From positions 1 to 64,000 of the forward strand of contig JAKEHO010000008.1 of NCBI GenBank assembly GCA_022614965.1: a stretch of DNA of 64,000 nt, read 5' to 3'. Positions 29,034 to 40,653 of the stretch are shown here, one piece after another. Numbering within the stretch: position 1 is the stretch's first letter; each line of letters opens with the position of its first letter. The DNA comes from Gammaproteobacteria bacterium. Lineage in GTDB: Bacteria; Pseudomonadota; Gammaproteobacteria; JAKEHO01. The position numbers and the translations under genes are program-made. The notes beneath the pieces were generated by a model. The model saw only the letters and a list, made by a program, of their open reading frames with translations, did no database searches and was not told where the DNA came from.

Positions 29034-31352
29034 ATGAACAGAATGCTAATTAACGCAACTCAACCGGAAGAGTTGCGAGTTGCGCTAGTGGATGGCCAAC
29101 GGCTTTATGATCTCGATATCGAATCAACGAGCCGCGAACAAAAGAAATCAAACATTTACAAAGGACGTGTCGTTCGCGTCGAGCCGAGTCTTGAAGCGGC
29201 TTTCGCGGATTTCGGCGCCGAGCGGCACGGTTTCCTCCCCCTAAAGGAAGTTGCCCGTTCCTTGTTTAAGGGCGGCGCAGATGCAAAGGGCGGGCGTATC
29301 AATGTCAAGGACGCGCTCGCAGAGGGTCAAGAATTCATCGTACAGGTCGAAAAGGAAGAGCGTGGCACCAAGGGCGCTGCGCTCACCACATTCATTAGTC
29401 TTGCGGGCCGCTATCTGGTCCTTATGCCCAATAACCCACGCGTAGGTGGGGTTTCTCGCCAAATTGAGGGGAGTGAACGTGCCGAGGCGAGGGAGGCCAT
29501 GAGCATGCTGCACATCCCACAAGGGATGGGCCTCATTTTGCGAACCGCTGGCGTTGGTAAGACACCCGAAGAACTGCAGTGGGATCTCGATTACCTGTTA
29601 CACCTGTGGAACGCGATAGAGACTGCGGCTGCCGAGCGTCCGGCGCCTTTTCTGGTTTACCAAGAAAGTGAAGGCATTTACCGCGCAATCAGGGATTTTT
29701 TGCGCAGTGATATCAATGAGATATTGATAGATAACCCCGCGGTCTACGAGAAAGCTCGAGACTTCATGAAGCAGGTTATGCCCCACAACCTGCGCAAACT
29801 CAAGCTGTATGAAGACACCGTGCCCCTGTTTACACGGTATCAGATTGAGAGTCAGATCGAGTCCGCTTTTGCTCGCGCGGTCAGACTGCCGTCCGGAGGC
29901 TCCATTAATATCGATCATACTGAGGCGCTCGTCACCATCGATATTAACTCTGCACGTGCAACTGCCGGCGGGGACATTGAAGAGACAGCGCTGAATACCA
30001 ATCTTGAGGCGGCAGTCGAGATCGCTCGCCAGTTGCGGCTTCGCGACCTTGGGGGCTTGATCGTGATTGACTTTATTGACATGGCCGCAAGTCGCAACCA
30101 GCATGAAGTGGAAAACCGACTAAAAGAGCTGCTTAAGGCAGACCGGGCGCGTGTGCAGATCGGTCGGATCTCTCGATTTGGGCTGCTCGAAATGTCACGC
30201 CAAAGGCTACGGCCCTCCCTGGGTGAAACCAGCCACATCATCTGCCCTCGCTGCAATGGCCGGGGCACCATCCGTAGCGTGGAATCGCTTGGCCTGTCCG
30301 TCCTACGGCTGATCGAAGAAGAGGCGATGAAGGAGAACACGGTGAAGGTAATCGCGCAACTCCCGGTGGACACGGCGACCTTTTTGCTGAATGAGAAGCG
30401 CCAAGCCGTAGAGCGGATCGAGGATCGCCATGAAGTCGAGATTGTGCTGATCCCTGCGCCCGCTCTAGCGACGCCGCAATACAAGTTGCAACGCATTCGT
30501 CAGAACGAGGCAGAGAACGATGAATACAAGCGGGCCAGTTATAAACTGGCCGCTGAAATCGAGGGCGCCGAGGCAGAGGCTGTTAAGCCGGAAAAGCCGC
30601 GCCCGGCAGAATCGCCGGCTGTAAAGCCTGTCATTCCGGAGAAGCCGGTGCCCGTCGTTGACAGAGGGCTGGCCACGGGGGGACAAGGCTTCTTTAAGCG
30701 CTGGATGGAACATCTATTTGGCCGAAAACGTGGGCCGGAGGCGACGCAGGCCATTGGGAAGGCGCGAAATCCCCAATGGCGTCGACGTTCCACCCACACG
30801 CGCTCACGCTCGTCTGCGACCGGCTGGGAACGTTCACGATATAATGCCGCACCCAAGCCCAACCACCGAGATCGCCCGGATGAAACCGAGGCGGAGCGTT
30901 TTCAGGCTCGCCTGGATGAAAGGGGTGGCACGGGCCCTCAACCGGCCGGAAACAGAGCGCCAGGCGCTAAGACCGCACCGCCGGCACGTTCCGGCGTGCG
31001 CCGTGGACGGCGCGGTGGCCGTCGGCGCCGTCGAGGCCAAACGGCGGAACCCGTCGCGGGCACACCCGTCACTGCAGAGCAGAGGTTAAATCAGGGGAGC
31101 GTTGAAACAGGAAACGCCGGGGTTTTAGTCGATTCACACCGTCGATCCGCCGCTGATGTACCGAGTGAGATAAATCAAGAAACGCCAATCCGCCAAACGG
31201 CCGACTCCGACGATGTGCAAGGAAGAAACTCCGTCGACCTGCCCGATGACAGGAAAGGGCATGATACGGACCGGGCAGCCCCCGACAACCCAGATGAGCC
31301 CGAAAGGCAACGGCCCGCGCAGGCCCCACCGGTGCCCGACGTCACAACATAG
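29034..31352 (+). CDS. rne: Ribonuclease E
   Basis: [76 protein letters not shown]; Arg/Pro-rich C-terminal tail. Confidence 0.96.
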   Translation: MNRMLINATQPEELRVALVDGQRLYDLDIESTSREQKKSNIYKGRVVRVEPSLEAAFADFGAERHGFLPLKEVARSLFKGGADAKGGRINVKDALAEGQEFIVQVEKEERGTKGAALTTFISLAGRYLVLMPNNPRVGGVSRQIEGSERAEAREAMSMLHIPQGMGLILRTAGVGKTPEELQWDLDYLLHLWNAIETAAAERPAPFLVYQESEGIYRAIRDFLRSDINEILIDNPAVYEKARDFMKQVMPHNLRKLKLYEDTVPLFTRYQIESQIESAFARAVRLPSGGSINIDHTEALVTIDINSARATAGGDIEETALNTNLEAAVEIARQLRLRDLGGLIVIDFIDMAASRNQHEVENRLKELLKADRARVQIGRISRFGLLEMSRQRLRPSLGETSHIICPRCNGRGTIRSVESLGLSVLRLIEEEAMKENTVKVIAQLPVDTATFLLNEKRQAVERIEDRHEVEIVLIPAPALATPQYKLQRIRQNEAENDEYKRASYKLAAEIEGAEAEAVKPEKPRPAESPAVKPVIPEKPVPVVDRGLATGGQGFFKRWMEHLFGRKRGPEATQAIGKARNPQWRRRSTHTRSRSSATGWERSRYNAAPKPNHRDRPDETEAERFQARLDERGGTGPQPAGNRAPGAKTAPPARSGVRRGRRGGRRRRRGQTAEPVAGTPVTAEQRLNQGSVETGNAGVLVDSHRRSAADVPSEINQETPIRQTADSDDVQGRNSVDLPDDRKGHDTDRAAPDNPDEPERQRPAQAPPVPDVTT

Positions 31353-31770
31353 GCATCGGCCAATCGCTATCGGAACCGAGAGATAGCGCGTCAACGGAGC
31401 GCACCCGTCGCAGTCTGATGACGGGGGATGGTCAGGATGCGGACAGCGCCGATAGCGTGAGGGGCCCACAGCCATCTCGGGACCCTAACGACAGCGAGTT
31501 ATGAATACCGCTCGCCAAGGTGATGAGCCTCGCCTTACCCGCGTGGCGATATTACGGAGCCCAGGCCGTCATCGAGTGGCGCGGGTCGTCAACGGAATGG
31601 CTCTAGAATTATGCTATCATTTTGGCATGTTATAAAAGAAAGTTAGAGCATTATCTCAAAAGGCACAGGGCGTCAGTCAAGGCAAAATGCGCCGCTGTGA
31701 CCTTTGCAACCCGCATGATCGGTGCGGCGGATCGCAGGGCGCTTCGCCCGGGGTCTTATCGAACCTCCCC

Positions 31771-32148
31771 TCATTTGGCCAAGGCGACAAACGCCAGGGC
31801 ATGGTTAAGTTCGTGAGCGAGACTGAGATGCGCTTCGGCGATGCCAACCTTGGCCAGCAGCTCCGCGGCACGACCCGTACATTGCAGGCTCGGACGGCCC
31901 AGTTCGTCGTGCACAACCGCGATCTGTTGGAGAGAGAGCCCGCCACGGAATCCGGTCCCTAACGCCTTCGCTAGCGCCTCTTTGGCGGCAAAGCGGGTAG
32001 CCAGGAAGTGGGCAGGCTTTCGAGCATGGCGATACGCGCTGTGTTCGTTCTCTGCCAGGATACGATGCGCGAATCGAAAACCGTAGCGATCGAGATTCTC
32101 CTGCATGCGACTCACGTCCACGATATCGACGCCAATTCCATAGATCAC
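31771..32148 (-). CDS. acpS: Holo-ACP synthase
   Basis: [48 protein letters not shown]. Confidence 0.95.
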   Translation of the reverse strand: MIYGIGVDIVDVSRMQENLDRYGFRFAHRILAENEHSAYRHARKPAHFLATRFAAKEALAKALGTGFRGGLSLQQIAVVHDELGRPSLQCTGRAAELLAKVGIAEAHLSLAHELNHALAFVALAK

Positions 32149-32888
32149 TGGCGAGCCTCCCGCATCAGGCGCTTCATCTCCCTCACAGCGCTGCCGAGCC
32201 CTGTAAAGAGCGCCCGTGCCAGGATACTATGCCCAATGTTCAGTGCTTTGATGTCTGGGATCGCGGCAATGGGCTGCACATTTTGATAATTTAGGCCATG
32301 CCCTGCGTTAACGTGGATCCCTGCTTCCGTCCCGTGGCGAACCGCGTCAATTATCGTTTGAAGTTCTTGCTCGCCGGATGCCGATGGCCAGCTGTGGGCA
32401 AATCGACCCGTATGTATCTCAATCACTGGTGCACCGACCTCGTGGGCGGCTTCGATCTGCATTGGATCGGCGTCGATAAAGAGTGAAACTCGGATGCCCA
32501 CATCGCGCAGCCGAGCGCACGCGTCCAGCATTCGATCCTTTTGACCTGCAACGTCAAGTCCTCCTTCAGTCGTTAATTCGGCACGCCTTTCAGGCACAAT
32601 ACAACAATCATGGGGGCGAATCTTTTCAGCAATGGATAGCATCTCCTCTGTCGCCGCCATTTCCAAGTTCATTCGAGTTAGCACGATATCTTTAAGGAGA
32701 TAAACGTCTCGTTCTTGGATGTGTCGGCGATCTTCGCGCAGATGAATCGTGATAGCATCAGCGCCGGCCTGCTCCGCTTCACATGCCGCCTGAATAGGGT
32801 CCGGATAGCGTGTCCTACGAGCTTCTCTCAGGGTTGCGACATGATCAATATTTACACCAAGCAGAATTGGTCCCATACGACGTTCCAA
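32145..32888 (-). CDS. pdxJ: Pyridoxine 5'-phosphate synthase
   Basis: [46 protein letters not shown]. Confidence 0.96.
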   Translation of the reverse strand: MERRMGPILLGVNIDHVATLREARRTRYPDPIQAACEAEQAGADAITIHLREDRRHIQERDVYLLKDIVLTRMNLEMAATEEMLSIAEKIRPHDCCIVPERRAELTTEGGLDVAGQKDRMLDACARLRDVGIRVSLFIDADPMQIEAAHEVGAPVIEIHTGRFAHSWPSASGEQELQTIIDAVRHGTEAGIHVNAGHGLNYQNVQPIAAIPDIKALNIGHSILARALFTGLGSAVREMKRLMREARQ

Positions 32889-32991
32889 CGAGGGCGCCTG
32901 ATTGCGCTCATGAAGGATGAGTTAGACGAGATCCCATCGCATAATCTGAATTTGTAGGGGTGATGCAATGCCGCTAACCGTCCGTAAGAAA

Positions 32992-33753
32992 TCAGGTATT
33001 ATTCTCTGCATTTTTCTTTAGCTTTAATTCACTATAAGCCATGTTTTTTAGGTAAGCGTGATAAAGTTCTCGGCTAAAAAGAGGTTTAGTTCCAACATAT
33101 CGGGCTAATACAAGACGCATTAGCTGCTTTGCCTCACGCAGAACGTCGTCTCCGTCAAATCGCTCTGCAGCGATAGCGAGCAAGGTCCGGCCATGAACCT
33201 TTATATATTCCGCACCATTCGGCACGGCTTCCAAAGGGCCGGTATCCACCTGGTAGTAATACCGCTCCTCTGGATCGATGGCCTTGCCAGACTGCACTTC
33301 ATGATCCAGTCTCAAACCGTAACCGGTGGCCTGCAATAAGCGTTTCTCAAAGACTCTAAGTACCCTTTCTTCGTCTTCGGGTGTGCTAAGCTGAGCAATC
33401 GCGTCATCATATGCATTGAATAGCTCGCGATGACTCTCATGACGATGTAGTAAACGCAAAAGCAGTTCATTCAAGTAGAATCCCGCGATGAGTTGTCGAC
33501 CAATCAGGGGGCGAAAAGGAGCGTCCGGTTCAACGGCCGTTAAGGTACCTAATTCACCTTTCCCGAACCATGAGATCTGCAGTCGCCAGAATGGCTGCAG
33601 TATATTCCGGTAACGTGATCGCGTTTGCCTTACACCGCGCGCAACAAGCGCAACGCGACCTTGTTCGGCTGAGAATACTTCCAGCAATACGCTGGTCTCT
33701 CTATACGAACGCCGATGCAAGACATAACTAGGATTTAATGATACACGCGCCAC
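32992..33753 (-). CDS. recO: DNA repair protein RecO
   Basis: YVLHRRSYRETSVLLEVFSAEQGRVALVARGVR. Confidence 0.93.
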   Translation of the reverse strand: MARVSLNPSYVLHRRSYRETSVLLEVFSAEQGRVALVARGVRQTRSRYRNILQPFWRLQISWFGKGELGTLTAVEPDAPFRPLIGRQLIAGFYLNELLLRLLHRHESHRELFNAYDDAIAQLSTPEDEERVLRVFEKRLLQATGYGLRLDHEVQSGKAIDPEERYYYQVDTGPLEAVPNGAEYIKVHGRTLLAIAAERFDGDDVLREAKQLMRLVLARYVGTKPLFSRELYHAYLKNMAYSELKLKKNAENNT

Positions 33754-33767
33754 ATTCAGGTGTGATG

Positions 33768-34721
33768 TTATTCTGGAATATCTACTACCCTACCCTGCAT
33801 ATGGTAACCGAGTTCCTGCAAGGCACGTATATCATTAGACCATTTTTCCTTGACCTTAACCCATGTCCGTAGAAACACCTTACTACCAAACATCTTCTCC
33901 ATGTCCTTTCTGGCTTGCTCCCCTACTTCCTTCAGCAGCCTGCCATTCTTACCGATCACAATGGCCTTTTGTCCGGGCCGCTCCACCCAGATTGTCGCCA
34001 TGATTTGCACCACGGCGCCCTGATGTGAGAATTCATCAATTACGACGCTAAGATGATACGGTACTTCTGCCCCTAGCATGCGCATCAATTTTTCACGGAT
34101 AAGCTCCGCTGCAAAAAAACGTTGGCTACGATCGGTCATTTGATCTACCGCATAACACAAGGGACCATGCGGTAGCAGTGATAGAATTCGTTGCTCAAGG
34201 CTTTCCAAATTGTCGCCCTTCCGCGCGGAAATAGGAAATACGTCTATATACGCCATCATCTGTCCAAACTTGTCTAGGTAGGGCAGTAACTTTGATTTAT
34301 CTTTAAGCTTGTCTACTTTATTTACTGCAAGAATGATTGGCACCGGGTGCTTATCTAGCTGTGCAACTAAAAAGTCGTCTTCTTCAGTCCAAAACAAAGC
34401 TTCAACCATCATCACAATTAGATCAACCCCCTCTATGGCGTTATAAACTTCGCGATTCATGAAACGATTTATCGCACGTCGCGGCGACTTCTGTAGGCCT
34501 GGAGTATCCACGTAAATTGCCTGTCTGCGTCCCACCGTCTTAATGGCTAAGATAGGATAGCGGGTCGTCTGAGGCTTGCGGGAGGTAATACTGATCTTCT
34601 GCCCGATCAGCCGATTGAGTAGCGTGGACTTTCCCACGTTGGGTCGGCCGACAATTGCAACGTAGCCGCAGTGGTCATCTGGACTAGCCGACATCGGAGT
34701 GATCTGCTTTATCAAGAGCAC
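33768..34721 (-). CDS. era: GTPase Era
   Basis: VAIVGRPNVGKSTLLNRLIGQKISITSRKPQTTR plus KH domain. Confidence 0.96.
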   Translation of the reverse strand: MLLIKQITPMSASPDDHCGYVAIVGRPNVGKSTLLNRLIGQKISITSRKPQTTRYPILAIKTVGRRQAIYVDTPGLQKSPRRAINRFMNREVYNAIEGVDLIVMMVEALFWTEEDDFLVAQLDKHPVPIILAVNKVDKLKDKSKLLPYLDKFGQMMAYIDVFPISARKGDNLESLEQRILSLLPHGPLCYAVDQMTDRSQRFFAAELIREKLMRMLGAEVPYHLSVVIDEFSHQGAVVQIMATIWVERPGQKAIVIGKNGRLLKEVGEQARKDMEKMFGSKVFLRTWVKVKEKWSNDIRALQELGYHMQGRVVDIPE

Positions 34722-35418
34722 GGCTGCTACGGTTAACCTCCTTCTCTGCTTGCAGCTGCGCCAGAACCTTACGAGCAGCTGACTGTTCAGCGCGTTGCTT
34801 GCTGGGCCCGTGGGCTAAAATGGATTCGTTGAGGCCGGCGACTTCACACTGTATAGTGAATATCTTCTCGTGAGCTTGGCCTTCAACAGTAATGACCTTG
34901 TAGGAGGGCAAGGGCAACTGCCGGGCTTGTAGATATTCCTGCAATTCCGTTTTGGGATCTTTGGCAACGCGCTCTAGGGACGTTGATGCCAAGGAGGCTT
35001 CAAATAGTCTGCACACTCTCTCACGGCAGACGACTATACCCGCATCCAAATAAATTGCGCCAATCATAGCTTCTAACGCGTTCGAAAGGATTGAGTCGCG
35101 TCGCCAACCACCGCTTTTTAGTTCACCACCGCCCAATTTTAGATAGCTTCCTATATCGAGCTCCCGCGCGAGGGAAGCCAAAGTATCGCGTCTTACCAAC
35201 GTGGCACGCAGGCGCGTTAGCTCGCCTTCGGTAGCGTTCGGAAAGCGCTGATAGAGGGCATCAGCGATAATAAAGCCAAGCAGCGCATCGCCCAGATACT
35301 CCAATCTCTCATTATTTTTATTCCCCGCACTACGGTGAGTCAACGCTTCGCGGAGTAGTCCCCTGTCTTGAAAATCATGACCAAGCGATTCACACAGACG
35401 TGCAATTGATGCGCTCAA
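34684..35418 (-). CDS. rnc: Ribonuclease III
   Basis: NERLEYLGDALLGFIIADALY; C-terminal dsRBD. Confidence 0.95.
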   Translation of the reverse strand: MSASIARLCESLGHDFQDRGLLREALTHRSAGNKNNERLEYLGDALLGFIIADALYQRFPNATEGELTRLRATLVRRDTLASLARELDIGSYLKLGGGELKSGGWRRDSILSNALEAMIGAIYLDAGIVVCRERVCRLFEASLASTSLERVAKDPKTELQEYLQARQLPLPSYKVITVEGQAHEKIFTIQCEVAGLNESILAHGPSKQRAEQSAARKVLAQLQAEKEVNRSSRALDKADHSDVG

Positions 35419-35855
35419 TTGGACGGCAAATCAATAGTCTTATCGAACTTTAAAACAATGGCGAGGTTCCAAAATAAGTCATTTCTAGACTCATACTTCA
35501 TCGTCATTTTACGCCGCTTAGTATCTTTTATCGTTGTGATCGTTAGATAGTTTCTAATGTTGCGTTCATTAAACTGTTTGACGTCACTGACTTCGAGATT
35601 TCGTGTTAGGTAGTTTTCAATTTCCTTCGTTGTGAGTGTCGCGATATCGGGTCTTTCTGCGACGGCGCGCATGCCAGCTGTCACCCGGAGACTTTCATAA
35701 TAGAGTGGAAATACTTTTAGGGTAACAAGGCTAAAAAAAGCGATTAAACCCAAGATAATAAGCCAGCCCAATGCCGTAACGCCTTCTTGTTTTTTGGCCA
35801 GTTTCATCGAATGTATCCGTTTGACTTCTATAAGTTTAGTGTACTGCCATTCCAA
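35415..35855 (-). CDS. DUF4845-type membrane protein
   Basis: Position between lepB and rnc; N-terminal TM segment and KQEGVTALGWLIILG. Confidence 0.8.
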   Translation of the reverse strand: MEWQYTKLIEVKRIHSMKLAKKQEGVTALGWLIILGLIAFFSLVTLKVFPLYYESLRVTAGMRAVAERPDIATLTTKEIENYLTRNLEVSDVKQFNERNIRNYLTITTIKDTKRRKMTMKYESRNDLFWNLAIVLKFDKTIDLPSN

Positions 35856-36657
35856 TCCGGTCCCAGTTCACACCACCGCTCTTGCTATCCCAATGCATCC
35901 AGGTCAGGAACGCTTTCCCAATCAAATTTTGCTCCGGTACTGTACCCCAATAGCGACTGTCTTTACTATTATCACGATTATCGCCCATCACAAAATAGTG
36001 CCCTTCAGCAACAACCAGTGGCGGAATATCAAGGGATCGATGGTCCGGGGCTACGAGGATATTGTGCTCAACTCCGACAAGATTTTCTTCTCGCAAAGAT
36101 GCGCCGGTCATTATTGACCCTGCTCCGACGCCGGTATATGTACCTAAAACAGTCTGCTTCTCCGGTTTGCCATTGACATAGAGCGTCTTATCGTAATAGG
36201 CAATCTGATCACCTGGCAAGCCTACGACGCGTTTAATGAAAGGAATGGAAGGATCTTCGGGATAGCGAAATACTACAATATCCCCTCGTGCAGGTTCTCC
36301 TATGTCGATAACCCTGGTATTGAGCACCGGCAGGCGGATACCATAGTCAAATTTGTTTACCAGAATAAAGTCGCCTATTAACAGTGTTGGCATCATGGAA
36401 CCCGAAGGGATGCGAAAAGGTTCGACGACAAAGGATCGTAAGAACAAAACAATAACGAAGATTGGAAAGAAAGAGCGGGCATATTCAACGAGGACCGGCC
36501 GCCGGCCCACTTGGTCGGATACCTCGACATCCACTGCATCGCCAAGAACCGTCAAAGCCTGCCTGCGTTTTGGTGCTAGAACCAGGGAATCAAACGCCCA
36601 GATTAAACCGCTAACTAAGACGAGTAGCACCATGACTGTTGCAAAATCGAAACTCAT
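35836..36657 (-). CDS. lepB: Signal peptidase I
   Basis: [52 protein letters not shown]. Confidence 0.96.
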   Translation of the reverse strand: MSFDFATVMVLLVLVSGLIWAFDSLVLAPKRRQALTVLGDAVDVEVSDQVGRRPVLVEYARSFFPIFVIVLFLRSFVVEPFRIPSGSMMPTLLIGDFILVNKFDYGIRLPVLNTRVIDIGEPARGDIVVFRYPEDPSIPFIKRVVGLPGDQIAYYDKTLYVNGKPEKQTVLGTYTGVGAGSIMTGASLREENLVGVEHNILVAPDHRSLDIPPLVVAEGHYFVMGDNRDNSKDSRYWGTVPEQNLIGKAFLTWMHWDSKSGGVNWDRIGMAVH

Positions 36658-38450
36658 TTTTTCCTTCCAATCTGAAGAACTACCATGAAGGCCTCCTGGG
36701 GGATTTCTACCGAACCAAATTGTTTCATCCGCTTCTTCCCTGCTTTTTGCTTCTCCAGCAATTTTCGCTTACGTGTAACGTCGCCACCATAGCATTTGGC
36801 TGTCACATTCTTGCGTAGCGCTTTGACTGTTTCCCTCGCCAAAATTTGTGATCCAATTGCTGCTTGAATGGCTACGTCAAACATCTGCCTCGGAATGACT
36901 TCTTTTATCCTTTCCGTCAACTCCCGACCCCGTGAATTGCTCTGATCCCGGTGGATAATCAATGATAAGGCATCGACTTTTTCGCCATTGATAAGAATAT
37001 CAATTTTTACCATATCTGCCTGCTGGAAGCGCAGAAAAGAGTAGTCGAATGAAGCATACCCCCGGCTTACCGATTTCAGGCGATCGAAAAAATCTAGTAC
37101 CACTTCACCCATCGGCAACTCAAAACTGAGAGATATTTGGTTACCAAGGTATTGTAGCTTCTTTTGAACACCGCGTTTTTCGATACAGAGTGAGATAACA
37201 TTTCCCAAATATTGCTGCGGAACAAGGATATCGGCTCGAATAATAGGCTCGCGAATTGCCGTGATCTGATTTGGGGGCGGTAGCTGCGCTGGATTATCTA
37301 TCAGGTATTCCTTCCCCCCAGTGGTTAAAACCTCATATACCACTGTGGGTGCGGTCGTGATCAGATTTGATCCATACTCGCGCTCAAGGCGTTCTTGAAC
37401 GATCTCCATATGCAGCATTCCTAGAAATCCACATCGGAAGCCGAACCCGAGGGCTTCAGATGTTTCCATTTCGTAATGCAGGGCAGAATCGTTAAGGCGC
37501 AATTTAGCGAGAGCCTCACGCAGGTCTTCATAGTCGTTGGAATCCACTGGAAACAATCCTGCGAAGACGCGAGGTTTGATGATTCGAAACCCAGGTAAAG
37601 GTTGTCCATTCGTGGGGCCTAGGTCAGTCAATGTGTCACCGACAGGCGCGCCGTTAATATCCTTAACACCCGCAATGACATAACCGACCTCGCCTGCTTC
37701 AAGGCGTTCACGACGCGCGCGTTTTGGCGTAAAGATACCGACTTGATCCACTTGAAACGTTCTTCCTGTTGACATTACGCAGATTTTTTGTCCCACAGAC
37801 ATTGCGCCGTCGACAACCCGCACGAGCGAGATCACGCCAAGATAGTTGTCAAACCACGAATCAATGATAAGTGCCTTCAGTGGTGCATCTGGGTGGCCTC
37901 TTGGTGGCGGCACGCGTCGCACCAAAATCTCTAAAAGCTCCCGCACTCCTTTCCCCGATTTTGCACTTACCCGGATGGCATCATGGGCGTCGATGCCGAT
38001 AATTTCCTCGATTTCTTGAATCACCCTTTCCGGTGCGGCGGCAGGGAGATCAATTTTGTTAAGCACTGGTATGATCTCGAGTCCCTGTTCGATTGCCGTG
38101 TTACAGTTCGCAACGCTCTGAGCTTGGACACCTTGAACCGCATCCACCACAAGCAGAGCCCCTTCGCAAGCAGCCAGAGACCGCGAAACCTCGTAGCTGA
38201 AATCGACGTGTCCGGGCGTGTCAATTAGGTTTAGTTGGTACATACAGCCGTCATTCGCGAGAAACTGCAATGTCACATTCTGAGCTTTGATCGTGATCCC
38301 CCGTTCGCGCTCCAACTCCATTGAGTCAAGCACCTGCTCTGACATCTCACGTTCACTCAAGCCGCCGCAAATCTGTATAAATCGGTCAGCTAACGTAGAT
38401 TTTCCGTGATTGATATGCGCAATAATGGAAAAGTTTCGAATGTGTTTCAT
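36654..38450 (-). CDS. lepA: Elongation factor 4
   Basis: [32 protein letters not shown], full-length C-terminal domain. Confidence 0.95.
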   Translation of the reverse strand: MKHIRNFSIIAHINHGKSTLADRFIQICGGLSEREMSEQVLDSMELERERGITIKAQNVTLQFLANDGCMYQLNLIDTPGHVDFSYEVSRSLAACEGALLVVDAVQGVQAQSVANCNTAIEQGLEIIPVLNKIDLPAAAPERVIQEIEEIIGIDAHDAIRVSAKSGKGVRELLEILVRRVPPPRGHPDAPLKALIIDSWFDNYLGVISLVRVVDGAMSVGQKICVMSTGRTFQVDQVGIFTPKRARRERLEAGEVGYVIAGVKDINGAPVGDTLTDLGPTNGQPLPGFRIIKPRVFAGLFPVDSNDYEDLREALAKLRLNDSALHYEMETSEALGFGFRCGFLGMLHMEIVQERLEREYGSNLITTAPTVVYEVLTTGGKEYLIDNPAQLPPPNQITAIREPIIRADILVPQQYLGNVISLCIEKRGVQKKLQYLGNQISLSFELPMGEVVLDFFDRLKSVSRGYASFDYSFLRFQQADMVKIDILINGEKVDALSLIIHRDQSNSRGRELTERIKEVIPRQMFDVAIQAAIGSQILARETVKALRKNVTAKCYGGDVTRKRKLLEKQKAGKKRMKQFGSVEIPQEAFMVVLQIGRKK

Positions 38451-38743
38451 TAAATGTTCGACGAATCAATCCCTTGTGACAGCGGAGCGATCCTTAGAGA
38501 TTTGCCAGGAAGTGCACCTTTCGGCGGGCTCCCCGCGGACCTACCAATGATACATTGTTACACCGGTGATAGCGCGGGGGCTTATATTTTAGCTTTTCCT
38601 TGTGGTGCCGCTAAGTCTGAGCAGTGGCTGTTCTGGCCGGCTGATGATGCCGCTACGGATGTTAACCGGATCCTAAAATTAGGTTAAATGCGTGACGCTG
38701 GGCAGGTAGGCGTCACTTCGTCCTGCACCTAGGGTGATCAGTG

Positions 38744-40183
38744 CTAATCTGGCAGTTTCATAGCCAAAAAGTTAGGACCACCGCGCCGCTGAATTAACAC
38801 GGGCACAGATTTACCCGCTGGTAAACCTTCGACAAGCGTTTTAAAGTGATCAGCATTCTTAACTTTGACGTTATTGAGTAGGAGGATGATATCGCCTTGG
38901 CGTATCCCCGCTTCTTGCGCTGGACCATCCTCGACCTTGTCTACGATGACGCCATCTTCTTCGATCTCTAGTTGCTCGCGCTGTTTATCAGTGAGATCTC
39001 GTACGACCACATTAAGTCGATTGTTCGCAACACTTCCGGGCTTACCTGTCGATGCCAACTTCAGCTCCTCGTCCGCGGGCAGTTCAGCGATTTCTACATT
39101 GATCAGTTGTAATTTACCATTTCGAATAATCTTTACGGGCACCTTATCACCAACACGGCTACTGCCTACGAGCGGTGGAAGGTCGAACGAAAAGTCAATT
39201 GGATCCCCAGCATAGGCAATGATGATATCTCCTGCCTGGATGCCTGCCTTGTCCGCCGGACCGTCGGGTAATACTTTCGCGACAAGGGCACCGTACGGCT
39301 TGTCCATGCCAAAGGATTCTGCAAGTTCCCGATTAACCTCTTGTATTAGGACCCCTATCCAACCTCTCGTGACGTGCCCTTGGTCTTTAAGTTGTTGATA
39401 GACGTTCATGACGACGTCGATCGGCACCGCAAACGATAGACCCATAAATCCACCTGTGCGGCTGTAAATTTGGGAATTCACACCAACAACCTGGCCGTCA
39501 AGATTAAAAAGCGGTCCCCCCGAATTTCCTGGATTAATTGCTACATCCGTTTGGATAAACGGTACGTAATTTTCATTGCGCAAATTGCGTCCTATCGCAC
39601 TGACAATGCCCGCAGTAACAGAATGATCAAAATTGAAAGGTGATCCGATAGCCAGTACCCACTCCCCGACTTTAAGGCCTGCCGATGTCCCAACCTGGAC
39701 TGCAGGTAGGTTATTACCCTCAACCTTCAAGACCGCGATATCACTGCGCTCGTCCGTACCAATAACTTTCGCGACAAATTCTCTCCTGTCACTCATGCGC
39801 ACGATAATCTCGTCAGCATCTTTAACAACATGATAATTCGTAATGACATAGCCGTCCTGAGAGATGATAAACCCCGAACCGAGAGACGATCTGGGTTCGA
39901 ATTCTTCTGGCCCTCCTGGTATTTCTTCAAAGAATCGACGAAAAAATTCGTTTAGCGGGCTGTCCTCCGGGATATCAGGCAGGTTGAAGCTACGCGGTGA
40001 CGATTGGCCGGGCTCCTTTTTTAAGGTCGTACTGATATTGACGACGGCAGCGCTATTCTTTTCCACAAGCGGAGTAAAATCAGGTAAGTCCCCCGCTGTG
40101 GTCGCGGGGAAATACAGCAATATCCCACTTAGGGTAACCGCCAGCACTAACGTACGGCTTAGTATCGAATGATCTAAATGCAT
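38744..40183 (-). CDS. degP: DegP/MucD periplasmic serine protease with two PDZ domains
   Basis: GSGFIISQDGYVITNYHVVKDAD, SDIAVLKVEGN, NPGNSGGPLFN; algU-muc operon position. Confidence 0.94.
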   Translation of the reverse strand: MHLDHSILSRTLVLAVTLSGILLYFPATTAGDLPDFTPLVEKNSAAVVNISTTLKKEPGQSSPRSFNLPDIPEDSPLNEFFRRFFEEIPGGPEEFEPRSSLGSGFIISQDGYVITNYHVVKDADEIIVRMSDRREFVAKVIGTDERSDIAVLKVEGNNLPAVQVGTSAGLKVGEWVLAIGSPFNFDHSVTAGIVSAIGRNLRNENYVPFIQTDVAINPGNSGGPLFNLDGQVVGVNSQIYSRTGGFMGLSFAVPIDVVMNVYQQLKDQGHVTRGWIGVLIQEVNRELAESFGMDKPYGALVAKVLPDGPADKAGIQAGDIIIAYAGDPIDFSFDLPPLVGSSRVGDKVPVKIIRNGKLQLINVEIAELPADEELKLASTGKPGSVANNRLNVVVRDLTDKQREQLEIEEDGVIVDKVEDGPAQEAGIRQGDIILLLNNVKVKNADHFKTLVEGLPAGKSVPVLIQRRGGPNFLAMKLPD

Positions 40184-40196
40184 TCCAGAAACAGCC

Positions 40197-40646
40197 TTAT
40201 TTGCGAGCACAAGAGAGCACCAATACCTCGCTCGATTGGTTTTTGATGCGCCGCATGGCAAATCGTCTTAACCATAGATAACCGCCGACCAAGCCACACC
40301 CGCTAAATAACACAGGAACGGCCTCCAGCCCATCTAAATCAAATAGGCCGATGAGGAAGTGCCCAAGCATGGCGCCGGCGAGCATTGAAAGTATGGGCAC
40401 GAGGTAAACCGCGAACGACGCGCTCAAAACCGGGCCCTCATCAACCCCGATTAAAACTTGCTCGCCCACTTCGGCGCCCGGGCCATTATAGGCCTTAATT
40501 CGGGGTTTCCCTCCAAAAAGTAATGCGCTGAACGTGGCCATTTGACATACTCTGCCCCTACCGCACACCAAACAATCAGGTTGACAAGGCTCAACCCAGG
40601 CGAAGGCGCCTTCCTCGGCAACAATGCGGGCGCGCTGCCTGATCAT
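40197..40646 (-). CDS. rseC: SoxR-reducing/sigma-E regulator RseC (MucC)
   Basis: Cys-rich CQPDCLVCGRGRVC, two TM helices, operon position. Confidence 0.88.
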   Translation of the reverse strand: MIRQRARIVAEEGAFAWVEPCQPDCLVCGRGRVCQMATFSALLFGGKPRIKAYNGPGAEVGEQVLIGVDEGPVLSASFAVYLVPILSMLAGAMLGHFLIGLFDLDGLEAVPVLFSGCGLVGGYLWLRRFAMRRIKNQSSEVLVLSCARK

Positions 40647-40653
40647 GAAGTTG

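Noticed and set aside
38454-38687. 77-aa ORF between lepA and degP
   Set aside because: No recognisable family and no supporting RBS; likely chance ORF.
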